Below, one piece after another: positions 1 through 6,913 of a stretch of DNA of 9,783 nt. Source of the DNA: Fimbriimonadaceae bacterium (GTDB taxonomy: Bacteria > Armatimonadota > Fimbriimonadia > Fimbriimonadales > Fimbriimonadaceae); NCBI GenBank assembly GCA_020849075.1, contig JADLGZ010000238.1:1-9783 (forward strand), written 5' to 3'. Position 1 is the first letter of the stretch. The number at the start of each line of letters is the position of its first letter. Both the position numbers and the translations under genes were made by a program. The notes under the pieces are model-generated. The model was not told where the DNA came from. It was given only the letters and a program-made list of their open reading frames with translations, and searched no databases.

Positions 1-785
1 CTCTGCTGAATGGGGCAAACATGCAAGAGCCCGATCCCGTGGCCATGCTCATGACCGAGCGTATTCCGAAGGAACCGATAGTCGTTGGTAGAACTTCCCC
101 AGTTGTCCGATGAGTCGATCACCATATCCCCATTGGATGGGAACATGTTGTAGGCAAGAATGCCACTGGCGCCGTCAATGTTCTTACTGGAGATTCGAAC
201 ATCTCCACGGAGACCATCCGCTCCCGCAGTCCCCCAAGCCGCCCCATCGTCCCACGGGTCAGCCCCGTCGGTTACGCGAACATAGGTGAGGCCAGAAAGT
301 TGGGACCATCGTTGGAAGATCTGCTCAAACTTTGCAATCCACAAGGCACGGTTACCGCCGAACTTCGCATCCATTGAAGCAAACAAAGTGCTCGGAGCGG
401 CGGGCTCCCCAACTCCATTAGGGATGTTTAGGCCATCAGGAACAAAACTCCAACGCAACACTCGCGGCGAGCCTGCCGCACCGGACCATCGCCCCGTCAA
501 TTGGTATCGGGCATTGGGATCGGGCCAAGCCCCATCTTGAGCGTCCTGCAAGGCTTGCTGAAAGGCATTCATCACTAGGGGATCGGTTCCTTCAGCAAAG
601 CACACCGATACCGGCCCCAATTCCTTCACATGAGTACGCTTCGCTAGCTTTGCGGCAAACTGCTTCTTGAGCTGCACATCGTACTGACCGCACCCGGATC
701 CGCAAACATTACGGTTGTGGCTGATGATGAACGCGGTTCCAAGGGCAGATACGGCGAGAGAGACCAAGAATAGGCGGCCAAACAT
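1..785 (-). CDS. Matrixin-like zinc metalloprotease, membrane-anchored or secreted (C-terminus beyond window)
   Basis: This reading frame is open from ATG at 785-783 to the window edge (261 codons, no stop), so the C-terminus lies outside. The first ~22 residues (MFGRLFLVSLAVSALGTAFII) form a hydrophobic signal peptide or anchor, followed by a short Cys-containing stretch (NVCGSGCGQYD). Near the cut end, at 21-53, it encodes HEHGHGIGLLH, which matches the HExxHxxGxxH zinc site of matrixin/metzincin peptidases (family M10): three His ligands and the catalytic Glu. Upstream is a typical matrixin pro-domain-like region: 'FQQALQDAQ', a Trp-rich segment, and 'SQLSGLTYVRVTDGAD', which resembles the substrate-cleft strands. 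In the family such enzymes cleave proteins outside the cytoplasm; the substrate is unknown. No clear Shine-Dalgarno precedes the ATG. It lies 62 bases downstream of the fmdB-like gene on the same strand and could be cotranscribed. The Met-turn and any C-terminal domains cannot be seen. Confidence 0.85.
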   Translation of the reverse strand, partial: MFGRLFLVSLAVSALGTAFIISHNRNVCGSGCGQYDVQLKKQFAAKLAKRTHVKELGPVSVCFAEGTDPLVMNAFQQALQDAQDGAWPDPNARYQLTGRWSGAAGSPRVLRWSFVPDGLNIPNGVGEPAAPSTLFASMDAKFGGNRALWIAKFEQIFQRWSQLSGLTYVRVTDGADPWDDGAAWGTAGADGLRGDVRISSKNIDGASGILAYNMFPSNGDMVIDSSDNWGSSTNDYRFLRNTLGHEHGHGIGLLHVCPIQQ

Positions 786-847
786 AACAAAGAAATAGAG
801 GGCGAAATAGGGGCCTTTTGTTCGTTGTTTAATGTTTCCCCGTATTT

Positions 848-1192
848 TTACGACATATTATCAAGGTCTATCTTCTTCTTAGGCTTCTTTTCTGCTTCAA
901 CGGCCGCAACATCTTCTGGTTGCCCTATAATTGCATCAACGCCCTCGCCGCCGACCTTCTCCCATACCCCTTTCTGGGACTTCTTGTAGGTGGTAAACCC
1001 CTTGTGCCCCGCATGGTCGGCACCGTGGTGCTTCCTTGTCCTGACCTGTATCTGGCTCACCACGCGGCGGCAATCCATGCCGCACGTTGGACATACCGTC
1101 AGGGAATCCTCGTCAACACCTTGCAATACTTCGAATCGCCCCTTGCAGATCACGCAGTCCCAATCAACAGGTTCGTACTCGTAAATGGGCAT
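848..1192 (-). CDS. FmdB-like zinc-ribbon protein
   Basis: This is a 114-residue protein that opens with MPIYEYE, the hallmark start of the FmdB/CxxC_CxxC_SSSS putative regulatory family. Cysteine pairs at residues 13/16 (CVIC) and 34/37 (CPTC) would bind one zinc, followed by the usual 'RRVVS' segment near residues 42-46. The first CxxC sits about five residues later than in the classic 'MPIYEYxCxxC' version because of an inserted 'PVDWD'. The rest is polar and ends in a Lys-rich acidic/basic tail (KKPKKKIDLDN). FmdB was named from a formamidase locus, but the family has no firmly known function; nucleic-acid or protein binding is usually assumed. The gene is divergent from the uracil-DNA glycosylase and 62 bases upstream of the matrixin gene. 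The start is fixed by the conserved N-terminus. Confidence 0.85.
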   Translation of the reverse strand: MPIYEYEPVDWDCVICKGRFEVLQGVDEDSLTVCPTCGMDCRRVVSQIQVRTRKHHGADHAGHKGFTTYKKSQKGVWEKVGGEGVDAIIGQPEDVAAVEAEKKPKKKIDLDNMS

Positions 1193-1330
1193 GGATTAGC
1201 TCTTAAACTCCATAGAGATGACGATAGCCCAGCTTTAGACCTAATCTAGCACAAATAACATGAACTGAACGCCGCGATTATCCGACAATACTATGGCGCA
1301 TGCCCTACTTGCCCTGAGACAACAGGGGCG
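1193..1330. promoter_or_regulatory. Divergent intergenic region with candidate back-to-back promoters
   Basis: The region separates the divergent fmdB-like and uracil-DNA glycosylase genes. On the plus strand TACTAT (1289-1294) resembles a -10 box and would start RNA near 1300. On the minus strand GATAAT (complement of 1277-1282) resembles a -10 and would start RNA near 1270. Neither has a convincing -35. A small hairpin (CCCTG, six-base loop, CAGGG) lies at about 1312-1327, just before the annotated glycosylase ATG. The assignment rests on short matches only. Confidence 0.25.
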
Positions 1331-2038
1331 ATGAGCAAAGCGCTACAAGAAGGACGGAGCCATGCTCCGTTTTTTCTTTGCTCGGAGCAGGCACAATATC
1401 CCGTGGACGCTCTGAATGCTGAAATTATCGCCTGCGCACTCTGCCCTCGCCTTCGAGCTTGGTGCACGGCGAAAGCCCACGAGAAGCGCGCCGCCTTCGC
1501 AGATGCGACCTATTGGGGGAAACCCATCCCTAATTTCGGCGATCCTGATGCCAGCCTCTTGATTGTTGGGCTGGCCCCAGCTGCTCACGGAGCAAACCGA
1601 ACCGGAAGAATGTTCACGGGGGACCGAAGCGGTGATTGGCTGTTCCGTGGACTCCATGCCGTTGGCCTCGCGAATCAAGCCGGGGCGTCCTCAGTGCGAG
1701 ATGGGCTCCAACTTAGTAAGGTCCTCATCACCGCAACGGTCCACTGCGCTCCACCGGATAATAAGCCCACCCTGGAGGAAATTACGAACTGCCGCCCCTA
1801 TCTTCAGCAGCTCTTGCGTAAGGAGTGGCGCGGTATCTTATGTCTGGGTGGAATTGCTTGGCGAGAAGTCCATAGGAACCTGGGCATTCGTCCTTTACCG
1901 CCATTCAGCCATGGTGCCACAACCAATGGGCGTATCATCGGTTGCTACCACCCTAGCCAGCAGAACACGTTCACTGGACGATTGACCCGTGAGATGCTGG
2001 AGGAACAGCTTAGCCGCCTGGCGAGCTTGGCTGATTGA
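1331..2038 (+). CDS. Uracil-DNA glycosylase, family 5 (UDGb type), [4Fe-4S]
   Basis: This 235-residue enzyme would remove uracil (and in this family often hypoxanthine or other deaminated bases) from DNA, starting base-excision repair in the cytoplasm. Motif 1 is GLAPAAHGANRTGRMFTGD (residues 80-98), the family 5 signature, which lacks the Asp/Asn typical of other families. The C-terminal motif is YHPSQQNTFTGR. Four cysteines fit the iron-sulphur cluster: C35 and C38 (CALC), C139 (VHCAPP) and C154 (NCRPYL). Family members usually begin about a dozen residues before the first cysteine, whereas here 34 residues precede it and the first codons overlap a terminator-like hairpin at 1354-1375. GTG at 1403, giving 211 residues, is therefore a credible start, although its Shine-Dalgarno (AGCAGG, 11 bases away) is weak. 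The gene's last 29 bases overlap the convergent aspartyl protease gene. Function is secure; the start is not. Confidence 0.9.
   Translation: MSKALQEGRSHAPFFLCSEQAQYPVDALNAEIIACALCPRLRAWCTAKAHEKRAAFADATYWGKPIPNFGDPDASLLIVGLAPAAHGANRTGRMFTGDRSGDWLFRGLHAVGLANQAGASSVRDGLQLSKVLITATVHCAPPDNKPTLEEITNCRPYLQQLLRKEWRGILCLGGIAWREVHRNLGIRPLPPFSHGATTNGRIIGCYHPSQQNTFTGRLTREMLEEQLSRLASLAD
1354..1375 (+). terminator. Intrinsic-terminator-like hairpin at the 5' end of the glycosylase gene
   Basis: ACGGAGC (1354-1360) and GCTCCGT (1364-1370) form a perfect 7-base-pair, GC-rich stem with a three-base loop (CAT), followed directly by a run of T to 1375. This is the textbook shape of a plus-strand Rho-independent terminator. 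It overlaps codons 8-15 of the longest glycosylase frame. Either the gene starts downstream (GTG 1403), or the element ends a short leader or small RNA that begins near 1300, or it attenuates the gene. The 5' arm CGGAGC recurs at 1383-1388, so the 3' arm could also pair downstream. Confidence 0.55.
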
Positions 2039-3194
2039 AGAGATAGGCCCGCTTCACTTCGAAGTTCTGCAAGACACCTCGACGAGAAATCGTCAACCTC
2101 ACGGTTGAGTCCAAATCTCCTTCCATCTTATCGGCAAATCCGCGATACCCAATGTTCAGAGCGTCTTGTCCATCCAAACCAAGGATCATGTCTCCGGATT
2201 TGATTCCCGCTTTCTCGGCGGGGCCTCCAGGCGTCACGCTCACAACAATATAGCGCTGGTATTCAGGGTAGTACCATGCGTTCAACCCGACCCCTGCCTT
2301 GGGAGCTTCTGCGGTCTTACCGGTGAAGTTATCCAACCACACCCGACGCCGCTTTAGGTCAATAATCATGTTGAAGTTCTTTAGGAACCCAAATCCGACG
2401 GTACCGTCGTGGTCGCTCGAGCTACTGGGACGGTCAATGATGTTCCAAACACTTTGCGGGGTTGGGACGCTGAAAATCTTGAGATTCTTGAGTTCAAGGT
2501 TCCAAGCCTCCACCGCGCCGCTGGCCACGAATGATGTGCCCATGAAGTCTGGTTTTCTGCCCGGCGTCCAGAGGCCGATCCGCTCTAGAACGTCCTTATG
2601 AGTCGTCGCATAGAACGAATTACCCGTGTCAAGGGCAAGGGTCATTTTCTTGCCTTCCGTGGTTTCGGTCGAAAGTTCAATCGAATTGACCCCTTTCGGC
2701 AACATCTTCACCAAGAAGGTTCGCTTGTTGTCGGGAACCCGCTTTGTGAAATCGAAGCTCTGTGGATGAAAGATAAAGCAACTTCGTTGGAGATTGATCT
2801 CCAGGACAAAGTCCTGCATCACTTCCATCCCCATAATGCCGTTCGCGTGCGTGTTGTAGCTAAGCGACTGACTACCACCCGGTTGCTGCACCGCCGCCAT
2901 GTCATCCGGCGTCCGGATCTTCTGCTTGCCTATGGAGAGGGTCTTGATAGGAACGGTGGAGGCAGCGAATGAGCCCACAAAGTCGCGCAGCGTCATTGAA
3001 CCAGTCGCCTTCCCGATATTGATATTGTCGTTCAACACAAAGGAGCCGGAGAAGCCGGTGTCAAACATGCATGAAACCTTTCTTCCATTGACCGTCGCCT
3101 CGGCGACGATTGCATTGTCGCCAATGATGAATGGAACCTCAATCCCGTCGGATTGAGATAGAAGGGATACCGCTAGAACCGCAGGAACAAACAT
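2010..3194 (-). CDS. Secreted two-lobed aspartyl protease with C-terminal PDZ domain
   Basis: The protein has 394 residues. Residues 1-13 (MFVPAVLAVSLLS) look like a short signal peptide, placing it in the periplasm or envelope. Two catalytic-type motifs are present: FDTG (44-47) and LDTG (188-191). Each is followed about 75-90 residues later by a family-typical closing segment: 'GIMGMEVMQDFVLEINL' and 'GTVGFGFLKNFNMIIDL'. The pattern suggests two retropepsin-like lobes in one chain, which could form a pepsin-like active site without dimerisation. Residues ~300-385 form a PDZ domain ('VTPGGPAEKAGIKSGDMILGL'), typical of envelope proteases that recognise C-termini. Bacterial proteins annotated 'aspartyl protease family with PDZ' share this plan; substrates are unknown. 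A promoter is visible at 3245-3273. No good Shine-Dalgarno precedes the ATG. The 3' end overlaps the glycosylase gene by 29 bases, tail to tail. Confidence 0.82.
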   Translation of the reverse strand: MFVPAVLAVSLLSQSDGIEVPFIIGDNAIVAEATVNGRKVSCMFDTGFSGSFVLNDNINIGKATGSMTLRDFVGSFAASTVPIKTLSIGKQKIRTPDDMAAVQQPGGSQSLSYNTHANGIMGMEVMQDFVLEINLQRSCFIFHPQSFDFTKRVPDNKRTFLVKMLPKGVNSIELSTETTEGKKMTLALDTGNSFYATTHKDVLERIGLWTPGRKPDFMGTSFVASGAVEAWNLELKNLKIFSVPTPQSVWNIIDRPSSSSDHDGTVGFGFLKNFNMIIDLKRRRVWLDNFTGKTAEAPKAGVGLNAWYYPEYQRYIVVSVTPGGPAEKAGIKSGDMILGLDGQDALNIGYRGFADKMEGDLDSTVRLTISRRGVLQNFEVKRAYLFNQPSSPGG

Positions 3195-3244
3195 GGCTGT
3201 AGGATGGAACGCGCTGGGGTAACCCCGAGTTTCGCGTGCCCCCC

Positions 3245-3273
3245 ATCATACCAAACCCTGATCTTAGGGTAAA
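3245..3273 (-). promoter_or_regulatory. Sigma70-like promoter for the aspartyl protease gene
   Basis: Reading the minus strand, TTTACC (complement of 3268-3273, 4/6 match to the -35) is followed after exactly 17 bases by TATGAT (complement of 3245-3250, 5/6 match to the -10). Transcription would start near 3238, giving a leader of about 43 bases before the ATG at 3194. Spacing and position are good; activity is inferred. Confidence 0.5.
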
Positions 3274-3284
3274 AATCGCGGCAC

Positions 3285-3319
3285 GTTGTCAGTGCAAACA
3301 TCAAATTGGTGCTGATAAC
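3285..3319. promoter_or_regulatory. Candidate operator: imperfect dyad upstream of livK
   Basis: GTTGTCAG (3285-3292) and CTGATAAC (3312-3319) form an inverted repeat with 7 of 8 positions matching, centres 27 bases apart. That is a spacing that would put both half-sites on roughly one face of the helix. It lies between the protease promoter and the livK Shine-Dalgarno, so it could bind a regulator of the transporter operon. The evidence is only the symmetry, and such repeats arise by chance. Confidence 0.25.
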
Positions 3320-3336
3320 CGTCCGAGGTCATACGA

Positions 3337-4566
3337 ATGAAAAACCTACTAGGAGTCTGGCTATCGCTCGCGGCCAGCGCCGCTTTGCTTACCGGTTGCA
3401 ATTCCGCCAGTGAATCCACGGGTAAGAGCCCCGAAACTAAACCCACTGCAAACGCTAAGAGACCCGCTCCACCCAAGGATGGCCCGGCAATCGAAGGGGA
3501 GACCATCAAGCTTGGTCTAGTCGCCTCGCTCAACGGCGAACTGAAGCCTTGGGGGGATGACAGCAAGCTTGGGGCTGAGTTGGCCGTTGACGAAATCAAC
3601 AAAGCCGGCGGCATCAACGGAAAGAAGATCGAGCTTTTGGTGGAAGATAGTAACTCAAAGCCTGAGCAAGGAAAGACGGCCGCCGACCGGCTCATTAGCA
3701 AGGGGGTGGTCGGGGTAGTTGGCGAAGTTGCCAGCGGGATCACCGCTCAGATCGCAGACTCTGCTTACCAAGCGGGAGTCCCGGTGGTTGCAGTTGGCGC
3801 AACTCGTACCGACCTGACCGATATTGGCTCCAACGTCTTCCGCGTTTGCTATACCGATGACTTCCAAGGGCCCGTCATGGCAAAGTTCGGCTACGAGGAA
3901 CTTGGGCTTCGACGGGTGGCTGTGTTAACCGACCAAAAGCAGCCCTACTCCCAAGGACTGAGCGAAAGCTTTATCAAGACATTCCAGAAACTCGGCGGCA
4001 CGATCGTCAAGGAAGAGTTCTACAACTCCGGCGACCAGCAGTTTAATGGCCAGTTAACAAACATTAAGGGCTTGAATCCGGACGGCATGTTCTTGAGCGG
4101 ATACTTTACGGAAGTTGGTCTGATCGCTCGCCAGGCCCGTGACGTTGGCCTAAAAGTGAAGCTCTTGGGTGGTGATGGCTGGGACAGCCAAGAACTCATT
4201 AGCGGCGGCGGTGAAGGCATTGTGGGCGGCTACTTCTGCAACCACTACAACGACAACGAAGATCGCAAGGAAGTTAAGGACTTTTTGGCTCTGTGGAAAG
4301 CAAAGTACAGCGGCAAACTTCCAGGTACCACCATGGGCGCGTTAGCCTATGACGCAGTCAACCTGATGGCCGACGCCGTTAAGCGAGCTCCGACACCCAA
4401 TGCAAAGGGGATTATTGAGGCATTGGACGGTACGGAGAACTTCCACGGGGTCAGCGGCACCATCTCCCTGAAGGGGCATCAAGGCAACCCACCGAATCGA
4501 GCCTTGTTCGTTGAAGTCACTGCCTCTGGAATCAAGTTCCGCAAAGCCTACGAGCACTTCGAGTGA
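3337..4566 (+). CDS. livK: Branched-chain amino acid-type ABC transporter substrate-binding lipoprotein
   Basis: This 409-residue protein is a type I periplasmic binding protein (Peripla_BP_6, LivK/LivJ-like). It would capture leucine, isoleucine, valine or a related small ligand and deliver it to the LivHM channel. Residues 1-21 are a lipoprotein signal ending in the lipobox LLTGC (Cys21), so the mature protein is lipid-anchored. A Pro/Lys/Ser-rich linker (~22-55) precedes the ligand-binding fold ('IKLGLVASLNGELKPWGDD'). Landmarks include 'AVDEINKAGGINGKK', 'GVVGEVASGITAQIAD', 'GVPVVAVGATRTDLTD' and 'YSQGLSESF', all typical of the family. A Shine-Dalgarno GAGGT (3325-3329) lies seven bases before the ATG. 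The stop overlaps the livH start (GTGA). Lipid anchoring is common in Gram-positive and some Gram-negative phyla but differs from soluble E. coli LivK. The exact ligand cannot be read from sequence; amides or aromatic acids are alternatives. Confidence 0.9.
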   Translation: MKNLLGVWLSLAASAALLTGCNSASESTGKSPETKPTANAKRPAPPKDGPAIEGETIKLGLVASLNGELKPWGDDSKLGAELAVDEINKAGGINGKKIELLVEDSNSKPEQGKTAADRLISKGVVGVVGEVASGITAQIADSAYQAGVPVVAVGATRTDLTDIGSNVFRVCYTDDFQGPVMAKFGYEELGLRRVAVLTDQKQPYSQGLSESFIKTFQKLGGTIVKEEFYNSGDQQFNGQLTNIKGLNPDGMFLSGYFTEVGLIARQARDVGLKVKLLGGDGWDSQELISGGGEGIVGGYFCNHYNDNEDRKEVKDFLALWKAKYSGKLPGTTMGALAYDAVNLMADAVKRAPTPNAKGIIEALDGTENFHGVSGTISLKGHQGNPPNRALFVEVTASGIKFRKAYEHFE

Positions 4567-5744
4567 TTGATCCTACGTGTATGACGGCAGGGCTGGACGC
4601 CTCAGCCCTGCCCCAGCAGCTCTTAAACGGCCTCATGTTTGGGGCCATTTATGCGCTTGTTGCGCTGGGCTACACGATGGTCTACGGCGTGCTCAAGCTC
4701 ATTAACTTTGCTCACGGTGAAGTGTTCATGGTGGGCACTTACACGGCGCTATTTGTCTCCTGGCAAATGGGCTATTTTCAAGGTGCGCCCGGAATGACGC
4801 GCGCCACAAGCCCGGCGGTCCTGTTGCTGATGCTCGTGGCCTCGATGATTGTATGCGGACTGCTCGGGGTCGCGATTGAACGATTTGCTTATCGCCCGAT
4901 GCGAAAGCAAGCGAGAATCGCGTCCCTGATCACCGCAATCGGCGTGTCCATGCTTTTGCAGTACGGTGGCGCGCTCGTCCTTCCCGTCTCACCACCCCGA
5001 TCCATTCTCGAGCAAGTGAACCCCTATGACGGCAACCTCTCGATACCCCTGAAACCTCGAAATGCTTCCCTTGCCGCCTCCGTGGATAAGGCGCAAGCCG
5101 AGGAGAAATTGGCAGCGCTAGCGCTGGAGCAGCGGATCAAACAAGAGGGAGTAAGTAGCGAATTTGATCTCAGTGAGGAGGGGAAGAAGATCCGGGCCGC
5201 GAGCCAAGCCGCCGCTCAAGTATCTCGCGATGCCGAAAGTCGCTATAACGAGAGCGGAATGTCCCTGAATGTTCCCTATGGTCAGGGAATCATGTTCTTA
5301 GCCACCCTAGGCTTGATGGGCTTACTGACCTACCTCGTTATGTTTACGAAGACTGGCCGCCAAATGAGGGCGGTCGCCCACGACTTTGACTCAGCCTCAC
5401 TGATGGGGATCAACGTTGATCGGATTGTTACCTTCACCTTTCTTATTGGGTCTTCCCTTGCCGGGGCCGGCGCGATGATGTGCGCCACCTTCTTGGGCAC
5501 CCAACTGACCAGTTTTGTTGGCGTAACTTGGGGCGTTAAGGCCTTCGTAGCCGCGGTTCTTGGCGGGATTGGGAATATTCCCGGCGCGGTGCTAGGTGGC
5601 CTGCTCATCGGGGTTGCCGAGACCCTTGTCGTCTGGGCGGGTGGCTCTCAGTACAAGGATGCCATCGCCTTTGTGATCTTGATCTTTGTATTGCTGGTCA
5701 AGCCTGGCGGGCTTCTGGGCTCAGCCAAGGTGGAAAAGGTATGA
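4563..5744 (+). CDS. livH: Branched-chain amino acid ABC transporter permease LivH with large insertion
   Basis: The protein has 393 residues, against about 300 for typical LivH. The family core is clear: 'GAIYALVALGYTMVYGVLKLINFAHGE' near residues 27-53 (motif split across a membrane helix), 'ERFAYRPMRK' (106-115), 'SLITAIGVSMLLQ' (121-133), the EAA-like coupling loop 'RAVAHDFDSASLMGIN', and 'GVKAFVAAVLGGIGNIPGA'. The end, 'AKVEKV', matches the E. coli ending closely. Between the fourth and fifth conserved membrane segments lies an extra stretch (~160-240): Ala/Glu/Lys/Gln-rich and probably helical (~172-232), on the side opposite the coupling loop, hence probably outside the membrane facing LivK. 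The start is GTG at 4563, overlapping the livK stop by 4 bases; ATG at 4581 is an alternative. The stop overlaps livM (ATGA), indicating translational coupling. It forms the channel with LivM. Confidence 0.9.
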   Translation: MIDPTCMTAGLDASALPQQLLNGLMFGAIYALVALGYTMVYGVLKLINFAHGEVFMVGTYTALFVSWQMGYFQGAPGMTRATSPAVLLLMLVASMIVCGLLGVAIERFAYRPMRKQARIASLITAIGVSMLLQYGGALVLPVSPPRSILEQVNPYDGNLSIPLKPRNASLAASVDKAQAEEKLAALALEQRIKQEGVSSEFDLSEEGKKIRAASQAAAQVSRDAESRYNESGMSLNVPYGQGIMFLATLGLMGLLTYLVMFTKTGRQMRAVAHDFDSASLMGINVDRIVTFTFLIGSSLAGAGAMMCATFLGTQLTSFVGVTWGVKAFVAAVLGGIGNIPGAVLGGLLIGVAETLVVWAGGSQYKDAIAFVILIFVLLVKPGGLLGSAKVEKV

Positions 5745-6913
5745 AGTTCTGGGCTGTTAGATTTGGATCAATCGGGCTGGCGGTCTTGGTGTCCTTTGGC
5801 ATCGGCATGATTGCGCAAGGCTCTAGCGGTACCGTATCGCGACTCCTTGCACTTGCCGGACTCTACGTCACTCTGGCCGTGAGCCTTAACCTCATTAATG
5901 GCATTACGGGGCAGTTCTCTATCGGCCACGCCGCTTTTTATCAAGTCGGTTCCTACACGGCCGCCTTTTTGGCTTCAATCCTTTTGTCTAGGGGTGTCAT
6001 CAGTAACCTTGGCACGCCCATTCCATGGGTTCTCGTGGCGGTCGCTACTTCCCTTGTTACGGCTGGAATCGCAGGGCTCTTCATTGGATTGCCGTCTCTA
6101 CGCCTCCGCGGGGACTACCTCGCGATCGTCACGCTCGGCTTCGGCGAGATCCTGCGTATCGTCATCCAAAACACGCCCCAGTTAGGCGGCTCATATGGGA
6201 TCAATTCACCAAAAGCCTTCGTGGTTCCTTATGTCTGGATGCTGACATTCCTCTGCGTTGGCGTTTGCCGCAATCTCCTCCAAACCGCTCACGGGCTATC
6301 CTTCCTGTCAGTGCGAGAAGATGAGGTTGCCAGTAGCGCAATGGGCGTTAACGTCACTAGAGTTAAGGTAGCGGCCTTCGTTATTGGGTCGGCTTTTGCC
6401 GGGGCAGCTGGAGCTCTACTCACCTTCAATGAAGGCTTCATCAATGTCAATTCGTTCACGATGGATGTTTCGTTCATCATCCTTACAATGGTCGTACTCG
6501 GTGGAACAGGATCGGTGACAGGGTCCATCGTTGCCGCCCTCACTCTTTTTATCCTTCCCGAAGTACTTCGTGATGCTCCAGCAATGCCACTCAACGCCGT
6601 CCTTGGGACCCTGGCCGGCATTGCGTTGCTCGTTGGCACCATTCGCCTTGCGATGGATCACAAAGGGCTTGGCCGCTCAATATGGATGCCCAAGACCTAT
6701 ATTGGGATTGGGATTGCGGTGGCGGGGGGTATCGTCGTTTCTGTTCTCGCCAACTGTCTACCGGCCCTCGCCAATCGAACCATTCCGAGCGCTGAGCTGA
6801 GAATGGTGATATTCTCGGCGGTCTTGGTAATCATGATGTTACTCCGACCTCAAGGAATCTTTGGAGTTCGAGAGCTAGGTCTGAAGTCGTTCTTCCGGAG
6901 GGCCAATGCCTGA
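5741..6913 (+). CDS. livM: Branched-chain amino acid ABC transporter permease LivM with extra membrane hairpin
   Basis: This 390-residue integral membrane protein is the second half of the importer channel. Family landmarks are 'SLNLINGITGQFSIGHAAFYQVGSY' (residues ~48-72), 'GDYLAIVTLGFGEILRI' (124-140), the coupling loop 'VREDEVASSAMGVNV' (191-205), 'AFAGAAGAL' (218-226), 'MVVLGGTGSVTGSIVAA' (250-266) and the closing 'MLLRPQGIFG' (366-375). In usual LivM proteins 'LPELLR' is followed within ~5 residues by 'YRMLIYGLLLILMMLFRPQG'. Here ~75 residues (278-352) intervene, with two hydrophobic stretches (284-305 and 318-340) separated by a charged linker (DHKGLGRSIWMPK). Two extra helices would keep the topology of the last conserved helix. 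The gene starts with ATG inside the livH stop and overlaps livG by 8 bases. Function is secure; the role of the insertion is unknown. Confidence 0.9.
   Translation: MKFWAVRFGSIGLAVLVSFGIGMIAQGSSGTVSRLLALAGLYVTLAVSLNLINGITGQFSIGHAAFYQVGSYTAAFLASILLSRGVISNLGTPIPWVLVAVATSLVTAGIAGLFIGLPSLRLRGDYLAIVTLGFGEILRIVIQNTPQLGGSYGINSPKAFVVPYVWMLTFLCVGVCRNLLQTAHGLSFLSVREDEVASSAMGVNVTRVKVAAFVIGSAFAGAAGALLTFNEGFINVNSFTMDVSFIILTMVVLGGTGSVTGSIVAALTLFILPEVLRDAPAMPLNAVLGTLAGIALLVGTIRLAMDHKGLGRSIWMPKTYIGIGIAVAGGIVVSVLANCLPALANRTIPSAELRMVIFSAVLVIMMLLRPQGIFGVRELGLKSFFRRANA

Noticed and set aside
286..540. 84-codon plus-strand open frame
   Set aside because: It lies opposite the matrixin gene, which has clear family motifs on the minus strand; no ribosome site and no family resemblance.
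1312..1340. CTGAGA followed by a GGGG/GATGAG-containing stretch, reminiscent of TPP or fluoride riboswitches
   Set aside because: The remaining conserved elements of either riboswitch are absent, and the region is too short for a TPP aptamer.
3264..3743. 159-codon minus-strand open frame opposite livK
   Set aside because: It is a shadow of livK: low-complexity Ser/Pro/Leu composition and no motif, while the plus strand encodes a full binding-protein fold.
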